Origin: an uncultured Candidatus Altimarinota bacterium
Lineage (GTDB): Bacteria > Patescibacteriota > Gracilibacteria > BD1-5 > JAGOOR01
Assembly (NCBI GenBank): GCA_937924685.1
Contig: CALEVN010000026.1
Coordinates: 83,025 to 147,024, forward strand
Direction of reading: 5' to 3'
Length of the DNA stretch: 64,000 bases
The position numbers were made by a program, and so were the translations under genes. How positions within the stretch are numbered: position 1 is the stretch's first letter; each line of letters starts with the position of its first letter. Positions 1-10,142 of this stretch are shown here, one piece after another. The notes beneath the pieces are model-generated. The model was not told the origin of the DNA. It was given only the letters and a program-made list of their open reading frames with translations, and did not search any database.

Positions 1-287
1 CGAGCAATAGTTTCTCCCGCAAGCACCGAATCACCACTATTCACGGAAATCATACCCATAAATCCTGTGGTTTGTGTGCTGAGAGAGACTTCTTTTTGTG
101 CGGCTACTTTTCCTGTGATATGAATTTGTTCGGAGAAAAGACTCTCACCAACGACAGTTGTTTCGACGATTTTTCCCTCTTTTTCAGGAGTGGTAATGGG
201 GTCGACCTTTGCGCTGGAGCTCATCATATTTTTTATGACGAGAAGGATGAAGACGAGAAATGCGGTAATGATGAGTTTCTTTTTCAT
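1..287 (-). CDS. Efflux membrane-fusion (HlyD/AcrA-type) protein, N-terminal part
   Basis: The reverse strand encodes an N-terminal membrane anchor (MKKKLIITAFLVFILLVIKN) followed by a segment ending in SVNSGDSVLAGETIAR, which resembles the biotinyl/lipoyl-like hairpin entry of periplasmic adaptor subunits of RND or ABC exporters. The gene runs off the left edge, so only about 95 residues are visible. It starts 4 bases after the stop of the MarR regulator upstream, so the two are almost certainly co-transcribed, a common arrangement for self-regulated efflux systems. No UGA codon is seen in this part. The substrate cannot be guessed. Confidence 0.72.
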   Translation of the reverse strand, partial: MKKKLIITAFLVFILLVIKNMMSSSAKVDPITTPEKEGKIVETTVVGESLFSEQIHITGKVAAQKEVSLSTQTTGFMGMISVNSGDSVLAGETIA

Positions 288-291
288 AGGA

Positions 292-762
292 TTATTTTAA
301 AGCATTGATATGTATATCTCGAATCATCTGAAGCGATGATGTGACACTTTCGAGAGGGATTTCGCTGATTTTTTTAGAAAATTCTGGTATATGTTTTCGC
401 ATCATAGCTTCTATTTCATCGTGTTTTTTTTGTCCTATTTTTGTGAGTGTGATCTGTTTTTTTCTTCGATCAGAGGGGTCTTCTCTGCGGGAGACATATC
501 CTGATTCTATCATACGATCGATGACACCAGAGAGATTCCCCTTTGTCGTATGATGATCACACCAGAGGTCTGTCATGGTGTCGACTGTGCCACCCTTGGC
601 TATGAGTTGTTTGATGATGCCAAATTGTATCATGGTGATATCACTTTTGGCGAAGAAAACTTTCTCTACAAAGAGATGAACAGCATGGCTTGCCTCCATC
701 AGAGATTTAAAAAAATCCATGACCTGATTTTCTGTTGGAGATGATTTTTTTGCAAAAAACAT
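292..762 (-). CDS. MarR-family transcriptional regulator
   Basis: A 156-residue protein of the usual MarR length. The winged helix-turn-helix lies around residues 55-115, with the wing sequence SRREDPSDRRKKQITLT carrying the DxRxxxLxLT-type signature of the family. It probably represses the efflux gene that follows 4 bases downstream and its own promoter, and would be released by a small phenolic or drug-like ligand, as is known for the family. It is leftward, with about 80 bases of AT-rich sequence between its start and the end of the oxidoreductase gene upstream. Confidence 0.85.
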   Translation of the reverse strand: MFFAKKSSPTENQVMDFFKSLMEASHAVHLFVEKVFFAKSDITMIQFGIIKQLIAKGGTVDTMTDLWCDHHTTKGNLSGVIDRMIESGYVSRREDPSDRRKKQITLTKIGQKKHDEIEAMMRKHIPEFSKKISEIPLESVTSSLQMIRDIHINALK

Positions 763-841
763 ATTGGTTTAGTAGTGAATAGTTTACACATAAAACAATA
801 TTTGCAATATAAAAAGGAAAGAAATTACCCCACTTTATACA

Positions 842-1414
842 TTATCTTGCCATTCTCTCTACCTTGTCGAGCATGTTCTGACATTCTTCGGGAGTTTTTT
901 TTCTCATGCGTCCGAAGTTTGTATAGTTTTTGAGTTTTATACCACACCATCCGAGTACACCGAACTGGAGTATCATGCGGAGAGGATTTCCGATAAACCA
1001 ATAGAGAAAAGCAAACGCATCACAGGTACAGAAAACTCTCGCTGTTTTGCCCTTCAGAAGCTTCACAGGGAAGATAAAGGTATCCTTGGTATATTGATAG
1101 GCAAATCCACCAGTAAAGATCGTATCAAAGAAATTTTTGAGAATTGCGGGCATATTCACATGCCAAATAGGGAAGACAAAGACGAGCTCATCAGCTGCTT
1201 TGATTTTTGTCTGAATAGCATCTCGAGTTGCATCAGGCTTTTTCATGTCTGCTTTTTCCTCGAACGTCAGATATCCCATCTTGAGATCAGTTTTATAGAG
1301 ATCAAATATCTCAACTGTATGCCCATTTTTTTCTTTGGTTTCTCGGTATTTCTGAGCGATGGCATGAGTAAAGCCATGAGAGCTTGGATGTGCAGTGATA
1401 ATGAGTGAATGCAT
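842..1414 (-). CDS. NAD(P)H-dependent flavodoxin-fold oxidoreductase (quinone reductase-like)
   Basis: The 190-residue product begins MHSLIITAHPSSHGFTHAIA, the first beta strand and FMN phosphate loop of the NQO1/KefF/MdaB flavodoxin-like fold. FVFPIWHVNMPAILKNFFD near residue 85 matches the family WP.W..S.PA.LK...D segment that contacts flavin. The ATG at 1414 is chosen because the fold begins there; an upstream in-frame ATG would overlap the end of recF and add a non-family tail. It probably reduces quinones or electrophiles with two electrons and may be linked to the redox or drug-response genes beside it. No UGA is needed. Confidence 0.8.
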   Translation of the reverse strand: MHSLIITAHPSSHGFTHAIAQKYRETKEKNGHTVEIFDLYKTDLKMGYLTFEEKADMKKPDATRDAIQTKIKAADELVFVFPIWHVNMPAILKNFFDTIFTGGFAYQYTKDTFIFPVKLLKGKTARVFCTCDAFAFLYWFIGNPLRMILQFGVLGWCGIKLKNYTNFGRMRKKTPEECQNMLDKVERMAR

Positions 1415-1433
1415 AAATTGAGTGTAGGGATTT

Positions 1434-2489
1434 CTAATGCAAGTCAATTTGAGAAAGAGGTATTGGTAATCCTGCCGTATGATTTGGTTGAGTGGTCATA
1501 ATAGTCGTCGTATCTTCGAAAAGTTGGCAGAGAATTTGAGTGTGGTCTGTATCGAGTTCTGAGAGGACATCATCGAGGAGGAAGAGCGGTTTTTTTCCTG
1601 AAATTTCCTCCACATATTTCCCGAGGAGTCGGATAAAAGCGAGCAAGAGAATCTTGTTTTCTCCACGAGAAAGAATGTATTTTGTAGGAGACCAAGTCTT
1701 ATTTATCTCAACTGAGAAGCTTATCTCATCCAGATGCGGACCAACGGTTGTCCGACCGACGACGAGATCGCGTTCGGTGTAGTCTGTGAGGAGCTTCAAA
1801 AATTCTTCTTTTGTGACTTCGTCGAGCGGATGTCGTTCCATCAGTTCGATTCTGACTGGGCCTGGGAGGTTGAGATGGTCGAGTGACTGTTTTTGAAACC
1901 AGGTGAAAAATTTCCGACGCTCATGAATCACCTGCACAGCATATTCGGAGAGCAGGGTATTCCAGGAAGAGAGCTCTCATTTTGTCGCTTCTTTGTCCAA
2001 GATAGATTGGATAACTCGATTACGAGACGTGAGCGCCGTGCGATAATTTTTCTGAATTTTGTCATAGATAGGACTCGCGAAGACGAGCATCTCATCGAGA
2101 AAATTCCGTCGTTCACTTGGTTCTCCAGAGATGACGCGCAAATGATCACTCTGTATCCAAAATGCTCGATAAGGCATCTTGTCTTCATATTTTGGTTTTG
2201 AGCAAGACAGCTCATCCATATACCACTTTGGAGAGCGATTTTTCCCATCAAACAGTGACTGAAAGAGTATTTCTCCACACTGTAAACGGAGCGCCCATTC
2301 TGATGCTCCAAAAGATGATTTTTGTTCCCAGCTCGTATGGTGGGGGTTGCTCGCATTGACGAGAATTGAGATGGCTTCACAGAGAGTTGATTTGCCAGAA
2401 CCATTATTACCGACGACGACCTGAAGAACTTCCTCTATGTGAAGAGTTTGGTTGCTGTAGTGTTTGAACTGATAAAGAGAAAGTTTCAT
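1434..2489 (-). CDS. recF: RecF, DNA gap-repair ATPase
   Basis: RecF is an SMC-like ATPase that loads RecA at single-strand gaps. The 351-residue protein has Walker A GNNGSGKST at residues 28-36, a signature region LSRGENKILLLAFIRLLG and Walker B PLFLLDDVLSELD near the C-terminus. One in-frame UGA at residue 171 joins two halves that the standard code separates, and the frame on both sides belongs to RecF. It starts 6 bases after the metallophosphoesterase, which itself follows dnaN by 6 bases, so dnaN, phosphoesterase and recF form one leftward operon. The dnaN-recF pairing is typical of origin-proximal regions. Confidence 0.93.
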
Positions 2490-2495
2490 AGTTTG

Positions 2496-3218
2496 TTATA
2501 AAACAACTCCTCCACCCCTATATTCATTCACGCCATCACGATTTAATTTTCCAAGTCCTAAATAAGTAATCCGATTATTTTTTTTTAGATTATCCATGTG
2601 ATGATGGCCGTAAATCCAATATGTTCCATGGGGATTTTTTGGAATTTGAGCTAACAATCCCGCTAACTCTTCCAACCTTTTATTTGTCATAGAGGGGCTA
2701 AAAGTACTACCTAATATTTGCTGAACGATTGATGAAGGAGCATCATGTGTAATTATAATACGTGGAGCCATACTTAATCATCTGATTTTTTCTATTATTT
2801 CATCAAATTGTTCGGCAGTTAACTCTTCAGAATATTCATTGTGTCTTGTACTTGCAAAACGATCAGGAGTGTTTGCCCCTCTAATGGTTATTATTTGATT
2901 ATTATTTGATATTCAAAAATCTCATAAACTCAACCTGTCATGGGGCGTAATTCATCCATCATGATTTCCAAGATTGATTCTAATATTTCTTCTAATCTCT
3001 GGAGGTAAATACTTTTCAAAATCGTCTCTTGCCTTTTTATCAGCCGCACAGTCACCGACATGAACGATGAGGTGTGCTTTTTTAAATGCAATTTTTTCTT
3101 GAACGAAACCTCTTACCTTATCAGCCAATTTAGTTACATATCAGTGGTTGTCTCCAACAATACATATATTTCATATTCAGGGGTCTTCAAAACGGTTTAT
3201 AAGAAGAGAAGAGCTCAT
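2496..3218 (-). CDS. Calcineurin-like metallophosphoesterase
   Basis: The gene becomes visible only when UGA is read as glycine (at least seven times). The 240-residue product then shows the full metal-binding series: GDNHG near the N-terminus (the GDxHG motif, with its last Gly encoded by UGA), VGDC, GNHDG, THDAP and GHHHM at the C-terminus. These are the ligands of a di-metal phosphoesterase. The ATG at 3218 is fixed by an in-frame UAA, the dnaN stop, three codons upstream. It lies between dnaN and recF, so a role in nucleotide or nucleic-acid turnover near replication is conceivable, but the substrate is unknown. A standard-code reading leaves only the last 91 residues. Confidence 0.88.
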
Positions 3219-3224
3219 AATAAT

Positions 3225-4340
3225 TTATATTTTGAGCGGCATGATGATATGTCTGAAATCTTCTTCTTTAGTATTCAAACTAGTGCCTTGGATGAGAATA
3301 GGGGAGAGGCTGGTCTCAAATCCTATTCGTACATCATCACCTTCGACGACCTGAAGTGCGTCAATAAAGTAGGTCGCATTGAGCCCCACTTGGTCATTTC
3401 CTTCGACTTCTGCTGTGATTTCTGTTTCACTTGCGCCAAGCTCTGTATCACCAGAATCGAGACGTATAACACCGGTACCCTCGAGTCACATTTTTACATT
3501 GAAATTGTTTTCTCGTGCGATGAGGCTGACTTGTCTCAGTGCTTGTATAAGTTTTGAACGATCAGTGAGTGCATTGACGCTGGTAGATTTTGGAAAGAAA
3601 TTTCCATAGTCTGGAAAGTGCCCATTCAAAAGTCTCGAATAGAGGAGAACATTTTCATAGACGAGGAGAACCTGATTATCGGCAAAGTAGATGTCGACAC
3701 TGACACCATCTGCGAGAGTTTTCATGATTTCATTGGCACTTCGAGCTGGGAGAATGATGGCGATTTTTTTATCGATACCAGTATTGCAGTTATAGCGATA
3801 TTCTGAGAGTCGGAAGCTATCAGTCGAAGCAAATGTCACGTAATCAGAATAAACCTGGATGTAGACGCCAGCGAGTGTTGGTCGTATATTTCCGCTCGCA
3901 CAAGAAAAGAGTGTTTTTGAGAATGCTCGTTTGAGAATGTCGGCTGAAATCGTGAATTTTGTATCACGTCGTGTCACCGGTATCATCGGAAATTCATCTG
4001 CTCCGAGACCCTTGTAGCGCATTTTTTGTTTGTTGGCTGTGAAATTGAGCGTGTGACCAGTATCAGTTTTTATCTTGAGACGAGTTGGATCGAGGAGATT
4101 GAGGTATGATGCCAGAAAGCGAAATGATACGGTGATATCGCCGGGTTCTTTTATCTCGACATCATTTTCGATCGTATATTCGATAGCCATCTCGAGATTA
4201 TTGGCAATCACTGTCAGCTTTTCATTTGTTGCTCTGAGGAGGACGTTCTCGAGAATCGGTGTTGTCGGGCTATTCACAACGGCGTGAGCGACAGTCTTGA
4301 TGGCTGTAAATAGGGTATCCGAATCGAGTTCTATATGCAT
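3225..4340 (-). CDS. dnaN: DNA polymerase III beta sliding clamp
   Basis: A 371-residue clamp of normal length, starting MHIELDSDTLFTAIKTVAHA and ending MPLKI. Three clamp repeats are apparent, including the stretch RPTLAGVYIQV typical of domain 2 and SLSPILIQG plus the C-terminal MPL motif. UGA at residue 285 must be read as glycine for the third domain to exist; the standard code truncates it there. The ATG at 4340 gives the conserved N-terminus. It is the first gene of the dnaN-phosphoesterase-recF operon and lies just downstream of tRNA-Leu. The ring-forming clamp tethers polymerase to DNA. Confidence 0.95.
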
Positions 4341-4378
4341 AAAGAGAGTATTACGTAAAAATCGAGAGAACAAGTATA

Positions 4379-4462
4379 TGGTAGCTCCGGTCGGACTCGA
4401 ACCGACATGAGTCGCCTCAATGGATTTTGAGTCCATCGTGTCTACCATTCCACCACGGAGCC
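4379..4462 (-). tRNA. tRNA-Leu (anticodon CAA)
   Basis: On the reverse strand the sequence folds as a class II tRNA: acceptor GGCTCCG with CGGAGCT (one G-U pair), D arm, anticodon stem ATGGA/TCCAT around loop CTCAAAA giving anticodon CAA, a long variable arm and T loop GGTTCGAGTCC. The CCA end is encoded. The anticodon and extra arm identify leucine, decoding UUG. It lies 38 bases before the dnaN start in the same direction. Confidence 0.95.
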
Positions 4463-4540
4463 ATATCACTTGCTTGTATGCGGTTGCCCTATGGCTTCCA
4501 TCACCGCACAAGGATATAGAAAAAGATGATTTTTGCAAAG

Positions 4541-4855
4541 AATAAGACGACTATTTTTCAATGAATTGACAAAGAGGTTTTTTTCTTATATTAGCAACAC
4601 TTTTCAATATCATTATTATGAATACAAGCAGCATTCCGCATCCAAGGAACGATAATACTTTTCCTGTAAACCAAATACCAATTCTGGCACCATAGACCTC
4701 CACAGAGTTCCTCTTACAGAGAGTGTAACTCGACAGATAATCTCATTACTCACTCTAGGAGATCCGAGAGTTGTACATATACCACATACATTTCCCAATC
4801 GTGGAGAAATGCGAAAAGGACCATTTGTAACTCAATATATTCTTCCAACAAGATT
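4541..4855. other. Intergenic stretch with a promoter-like motif and a disrupted reading frame
   Basis: About 315 bases without an assignable gene. A TTGACA hexamer near 4565 followed 17 bases later by TATTAG looks like a rightward promoter. It leads to an ATG at about 4619 whose frame ends after some 25 codons; a one-base shift then gives about 60 further open codons (to about 4855) with protein-like composition, so this may be a frameshifted small gene. The opposite strand also has an open frame of similar length but without a start codon. Neither product was recognised. Confidence 0.3.
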
Positions 4856-6682
4856 CTAAGAAATGAGTTTTAAGAAGAGATTTCTGACTATTTCTCTTCC
4901 ATTTTCTGTCATCACAGACTCAGGATGAAACTGGACACCAAGCATTTTTTTCTCAGGACAATGTATCATGTCGATACTTCCGTCAGTTTTTTTATGTACC
5001 GCACCATTTTGGATATCTCAAAAACCAGCAAAGGAGTTATAATGTCACACTTTTTCTCACTTTCCATCTATGAGAGATTTTCTCTGGATGCCTTGAAGCG
5101 GTGTGATAAGTTTTTTTACTTCGAGTCAGAGATGCTGGCAGATTGCCTGGCAACCTAAGCATATCCCAAGGAGAGGCGTCTTTCATCGGTGTAAGAGGAT
5201 TTCTCTGATACGATTCATTTTTGAATCATTAGCATCATTGATATCCCCAGGTCCACCACCGAAGACGAGAATATCTTCATGGGGTTCGTAGTCAGAGTAG
5301 GATACAACCTGAACTTGTGCTCCGAGTGACTGTATCATCACGCCGAGAATGTGAGCAAAATTATCATCGAAATTAATAACGGTTACTTTTTTACCGATGA
5401 GTTCTGGGGAATGCTCGAGTATTTCTTGTTTTCTCATGAGAAATGAATTGAGATGAGCATTTCTCTGCATTCTCATACGTCTTTGGAGTACACAGGCGTG
5501 TATTGATGAGAGATGGGGATGATTCATGGTTGTTTCTGGAGAAGTAAGGACCCTTCTCACTCCAGCGGATTTGCTTCTGGTTTCTTCGGCTTCTGCATAT
5601 GGATCAGAGTCGAGAGTGATTCCTGCTCCAGCGGATTGGGTTGTAGTAGGTTCTCTATGATTGAGCATGATTCCACGTATGCTAATGGCTGTATCTATAT
5701 TACCACTATTTTTATATACTCCGAAGACCCCACCATAGTATCCGCGTGATACTTCTTCGAGTCGAGTAATGATTTCGCAGGCTCGATTGATGGGGCTACC
5801 GGTGAGCGTTGGTGCATTGAGAGTTTTTCTGAGAGCATCGATGACATGTGTGCCGGGTACCACTCGTCCAGATATCCGATATTCTGTATGTATGACTGCC
5901 CCTGTTTCACGGAGAAACGGTCACTCTATTTCTCCATGAGGACAAAATTCGGCGATGATTTTTGTTCCTTCATCGAGGAGCATCGCGAGTTCTTTTGATT
6001 CTTTTTCATTACGAAATGCGAATTCTTCGAGTCGAGATAAAAATGTCGCCTCATCACCAATCTTCAGAGTACCAGCAATCGGATTTGTCGTGGCACGACC
6101 ATTTCGTATGGTAAGGTGACGTTCTGGACTGGCATAGAGATAGGATGCTTCTGGTGTGCGGAAAAGAGCAGTCATATAGGTTCATTGAATCATCAAGAGT
6201 CGATGAAGCAGGGCAAGTGGTGTTTTTTCTGGGTTCATACCTTGTATCGGTGATACAAAATGACGTGCCAAAACCGCCTGACATATATCACCATTCCGTA
6301 TGTGTGTTTGTATTTTTCTCACCTTTTCTGTGTAGACATCATCAGTCATACTCGGTTGGACTTCTCCAAGTGAAAAATTATCATCACCATGCTCTCGAAG
6401 AACATGTGTAAGCTTGTCACGGGTATAATATTGGACATCACGAATATCAGAAACAAGAGCGAGTATGGGTTCATCGCCAATCGCTGTACGATCAGCTTCT
6501 TGCATGAGTCTAGAAGGGGTGAGAAAGGTCACTACTTTCCCCGGAGTTTGGAGTTCTTGCATTTCCTTGAGTGTCGCAGGCCGCACAAGTTCTCAGGGGT
6601 ATATGCGAGCATGATTGTCATGAGCGATGATAGCGTAACTGTCGCCTCTGAGTGAGGCGGGAATAGAATTATTTGGTTTCAT
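4856..6682 (-). CDS. Fused chorismate-utilising synthase and glutamine amidotransferase (PhzE/TrpE-TrpG type)
   Basis: A single 608-residue protein emerges when eight UGA codons are read as glycine. Residues of roughly 40-370 form a TrpE/PhzE chorismate-binding domain, with THTEY-like IHTEYRISGR, NAPTLTGSPINRACEII and SRGYYGGVFG. Residues from about 400 form a class I glutamine amidotransferase: VFGGGPGD, the catalytic GICLGC with Cys508, and QFHPESVM with His586 and Glu588. KESKELAMLLDEGTKII resembles PhzE more than classical TrpE. The reaction is therefore either anthranilate or 2-amino-2-deoxyisochorismate formation from chorismate and glutamine. It follows a TrpR-type repressor gene, and an operator-like site lies before its start. 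Stop is UAG. No further trp or phz genes are in the window. Confidence 0.85.
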
Positions 6683-6698
6683 AAAATGTAAATTAAAA

Positions 6699-6716
6699 TA
6701 TATAATGTATTACTAC
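6699..6716 (-). promoter_or_regulatory. Possible TrpR operator before the TrpE-TrpG fusion
   Basis: Read leftward, the site begins GTAGTAATACA, 17 bases before the start codon of the fusion gene. The same 11-mer (12 bases when the preceding C is included) recurs in front of trpR. Only one half resembles the E. coli trp operator (9 of 18 positions), so it is weaker than the trpR site. Identification is inference from sharing and position. Confidence 0.45.
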
Positions 6717-6751
6717 GGTGTAACAAAAGAGCTACAAAAAAGAGTTAGTTC

Positions 6752-6917
6752 GTCATTCCGGGCAAGGATTTTCATTGCGCTAGCAGGGAAATCCACGACC
6801 CGGAATCCAGGTGAATTGTTCAATCATTTAGTAGAATATGAACGCTTTGCGTAGTATTTTTCCTGGATTCCACATCTTCACTCTCCTCCTATGGAGGGTT
6901 CGCTCGTCTGGAATGAC
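6752..6917. repeat. MITE-like element bounded by GTCATTCC/GGAATGAC
   Basis: The 166-base stretch begins GTCATTCCGGG and ends CTGGAATGAC, inverted termini, with an internal CCCGGAATCCAGG and its inverted counterpart CCTGGATTCC. Related GTCATYCC...GGRATCYAG segments occur at 29159-29186 and 45366-45409, so this is a dispersed intergenic family. No transposase is nearby and no clear target-site duplication was seen. It separates trpR from the TrpE-TrpG gene. Confidence 0.6.
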
Positions 6918-6925
6918 AGAGAAAT

Positions 6926-7186
6926 TTACTTTCGCCACCCTTCTTTTATTCTTCCGTATTGAAGAATACGTGAGCCCCGACTGACAGTGGTTATAGATAT
7001 TTCGAGCTCTTCGGCTATTTCTCGCTGAGTTTTACCAGCCACGAGAGCATGCATGATTTTGATTCGTTCATCTATAGCTTCGATTTCCCCAGGACTGAGC
7101 ATATCTTCGAGAAACCCATCAAGATCATCTTTGTGACGTTTGAGTTCTGCGATTATGTTGCTGCGGAGAGTGGCTTGGTAGGACAT
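6926..7186 (-). CDS. trpR: TrpR-family transcriptional repressor
   Basis: An 86-residue all-helical protein. MLSPGEIEAIDERIKIMHAL aligns with the E. coli TrpR core, and TQREIAEELEISITTVSRGS with its helix-turn-helix, including the RGS that follows the recognition helix. TrpR-related YerC proteins lack the TRGS-like element, so true TrpR is preferred. It lies upstream of and in the same direction as the PhzE/TrpE-TrpG fusion, and operator-like repeats precede both. It would repress on binding L-tryptophan. A TrpR regulon is unexpected in such a reduced lineage. Confidence 0.78.
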   Translation of the reverse strand: MSYQATLRSNIIAELKRHKDDLDGFLEDMLSPGEIEAIDERIKIMHALVAGKTQREIAEELEISITTVSRGSRILQYGRIKEGWRK

Positions 7187-7191
7187 AATAT

Positions 7192-7209
7192 ATACTAGTG
7201 TATTACTAC
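7192..7209 (-). promoter_or_regulatory. Candidate TrpR operator before trpR
   Basis: Read leftward the 18-mer is GTAGTAATACACTAGTAT. Compared with the E. coli trp operator core GTACTAGTTAACTAGTAC it matches 13 of 18 positions, including the ACTAGTA half. It begins 6 bases upstream of the trpR start codon, a position fitting autoregulation. Its first 11 bases recur at 6699-6716. Confidence 0.55.
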
Positions 7210-7263
7210 GATGATATACAGAGTGCAGAGAAAGTCAAAAAGATTTTTGTGAATATATATGCT

Positions 7264-8823
7264 TTATTTTCTTCTGAGCCAGATAGCATTCCAACTATAT
7301 CACGATATATCTTCCCCGGTAAATGATTTCTGTTTTGTTGTGTCTGTTCCGGTGAATTTATTTTTGTCTCCTAATCCGGTTATAATTGTATCATACGGAT
7401 CACCGCTTCCGCTTAATGTTCCAGTCAGGATAAAACTCTCACTCGATCAAGCTGGTAGTGCGTAGGGTGTATTAAATTTGATTTCTACTTGTACATCCTT
7501 ATCGAACTCATTTATTTTATTTACCATAGTCATGGTGACATCAATGATTTTTTCTTTGCTATCACGAAGTTTGAGATTAGAGATGGTGAGTTTTTTGGTG
7601 TAGATGTTTATATTCAGAGGGAGAGTTTTTAGGAGTATATCTGATTTGTTCGCTATTATGTCGAGCTTCATAAAATAAGTATCTTTTCCATAGACAAGCC
7701 CCGTTGTGTTATCGAGCAGGGCCATACCAAGAGGGGTATATGTATTTTCATCATTTTGATTGTCTCATTCGTTTTCAGTATTGTTTCCTTCATTTTCAGC
7801 TGTGATAGTAATTGTTTTTTTGGATTCTACCCCTGTATTGATATCTTTTACAGTCACGGTTTTTTCTCCAGTCGATTTAAATGTGATTGATTTCGGGAGG
7901 TTTATACTACCGTTTGAGAGCGTTTGTGGAGTGAGAGGTACGATAGCAGTTGGATCTCCTTCGATGAGTATCAGGATGGATTTGTTGTAGTTTGTGTCAG
8001 TACTATTATCATTTTTTACTGCAAAAATTTCTACGTCTATCGGAGTGTTGATAGTGGCAGAAGACGGAAGGGAAATATTAAAGCTTTTAAAAGTGTCTTC
8101 TGAAGCGTTTAAGCATGCTCCATTGCTACATCCATTTGCACAGGTTGTGGTAATGCTATGAGCAGTATCATTTTCATACATACTGTTTATGCATCTATAC
8201 TGCTTGAGTTCATTGTTAGTACAAACATCGGGAAAGGATATATTTGCCTTATAGACCATTTTTACCTCACCGGCCAGAGATATGTCGTTATTGGGATCAT
8301 TTGTTGTACATATTTTTTCTCGTACCCCTTCATACCAAGTGATATACAGTGTTGAGAGACGTATGTCGTTTGTGAGTGTATTTATTGATTGTGCGAGTTT
8401 TTTTATCTGATCTTTTGTCGTCACGGCACTCATATCATTCTCAAAACCTGAATCAAGGTATGTATGAAATTCATCCGTTCGTCCGAGTGACAGACTGAGA
8501 ATTTTTTCTCCAATGGTATTGAGATGGTATTCTCCATTATCACCACTAAATCAATGAGACGAGAGGAGGACTACTAGATTTTTCTTATCATCATCACGAA
8601 AACTATTAATTCGAGGAATTCGCGCAGATGAATCATGGTATACCTGCTCGAGAAGGGTAAGCTGATCCTCAGTAAGTGCGATAGGCATTACACGAGATTC
8701 AAGCCCCTGCATGAGAGTCATGGCTTGAGCGAGTTTTTCTTGTGAAAATTGTGGACCACTTGCCCTCCACCATAAAAAACTTAACAGACCTGCTACTATA
8801 AGAATGAGAATTTTTTTGTTCAT
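7264..8823 (-). CDS. Membrane-anchored cysteine-containing surface protein, paralogue of the 35.8 kb gene
   Basis: With UGA read as glycine the gene encodes 519 residues. An N-terminal anchor (MNKKILILIVAGLLSFLWW) is followed by a helical region containing SLTSDQLTLLEQ-like ALTEDQLTLLEQVY, then KDQIKKLAQSINTLTNDIR, EKICTTNDP and a paired-cysteine motif CANGCSNGAC. A beta-rich Ig-like region follows near residues 230-330, and the C-terminus is rich in Gly, Thr and Ser. The order and wording match the first 300 residues of the protein at 35778, so the two are paralogues. Function is unknown; extracellular exposure is inferred from the anchor and cysteine pairs. It lies 18 bases upstream of the yidC stop side, in no clear operon. 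Confidence 0.8.
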
Positions 8824-8841
8824 ATTTTTCTTACAACCATT

Positions 8842-10074
8842 TTACCCTACGACATTCCCAGCTTTATCACGGATGATGATTTTTTTGTCCTCGGCTTGTT
8901 TATTTGCCACATATTGCTGACATATCATAAAGAGTGTTCCGATGAGCCAATAGAGACCGACACCTGCTGGAAATTGAAATGCGAAGAGTCCTGCCATTGC
9001 TGGAAAGACATAGATCATCATCTTTTGCATTTGTTGCATATCAGGAACATTTGGGTCTTTTGGTTTTTCTTCTTTTTCTGCTTGTTTTGCCTTGAGTTTT
9101 TTCTGAGAGAGCCACATCTGACCAAATTGTAATCCGCCAGTGAGTACACCAAGTACGATCCCTACGATACCCCCGCTTTTTTCGAGATGAAGTCAGAAAA
9201 AGTACGTATTGAGAGTGACATTTTTGAGTTCTTGAAGCCATGCAACATGGTACAGGTGAGCAAAATTGCTCGGGTCTGAAATATGAAGAATGACCTGATA
9301 GAGGACAATCAAAATAGGGATTTGTATCAGGATAGGAAGACAGGAACCAAGCGGATTTACCCCTTCTCGTTTGTAGAGCTCCATCATCTTCATGCCTATC
9401 TTTGCTTGATCGCCTTTGAATTCTTCTTGAATAGCTTTTATCTTTGGTTGTATGACCTGCATACGACGCTGTGAAACGAGCATTTTTTGTTGAGGAATGA
9501 GCAGTCCCAAGCGGATAATCAGAGTGATGGTGATGATAGCCCAACCGAGACTATGGCCTGGGAAAACGAGCACGAGAGCAGCAAAAAAGTTGTAGACAGG
9601 ATTATAGAATATCGTTCGGAAAAAGAGACGAATATACCCAGCATGACTTATCGTGATTGAAATATCTGAGTGTTTCTCTGTCGATGGTTGTGTGTAGGAA
9701 AATGTGAGTGTCGTCGTTGGTATGTTTTCAAAACTTGTCTGAAATGTCAGTATGTCTTCTTTTGTTTTTCCAAAGAGCGGAGTCGTCGCTTTGGCTGGAG
9801 CTGTGACTGTACGACAAAATGCTTCCGGGAGGGCTGTTTTTTGGACACCATTTGCTATTACCTCGATATCCTTACACGTATCTACGGTGACGTCTGTATC
9901 TCATTCATTGATGAGAGAGATGACAGGCGTAGTTGGTAATACAAAGCTCGATGTATCACTCATGATTCGTACGGGTGGCGGGAGAGGCGCGGCTTTTTGC
10001 TGGGCACTGCGCCATGCAAAAATCACAACAAAAACAAGGTAGACCGCTATGAGAGTTTTTTTGGAGATATTCAT
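8842..10074 (-). CDS. yidC: YidC/Oxa1 membrane protein insertase
   Basis: The 410-residue protein has an N-terminal transmembrane anchor, a short extracytoplasmic domain (to about residue 150) and the conserved five-helix core, including KEGVNPLGSCLPILIQIPIL-type sequence REGVNPLGSCLPILIQIPI and the final FPAGVGLYWLIGTLF. UGA glycines occur at residue 55 and in the core between NTYFF and LHLEKS, where the standard code would cut the core in two. It follows the usual rpmH-rnpA-(small gene)-yidC order and inserts membrane proteins such as F-ATPase subunit c. Confidence 0.95.
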
Positions 10075-10100
10075 GGGCTAGAGTATAGCAGAAAAATAGA

Positions 10101-10128
10101 AAAAGGAAGCCTCAAGAGACTTCCTTTT
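10101..10128 (-). terminator. Intrinsic terminator
   Basis: Leftward transcript hairpin AAGGAAG...CTTCCTT with inner CTC/GAG pairs and a following T run. It closes the rpmH-rnpA-small-gene unit before yidC. Confidence 0.75.
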
Positions 10129-10142
10129 ATCGCTATGGGAAT

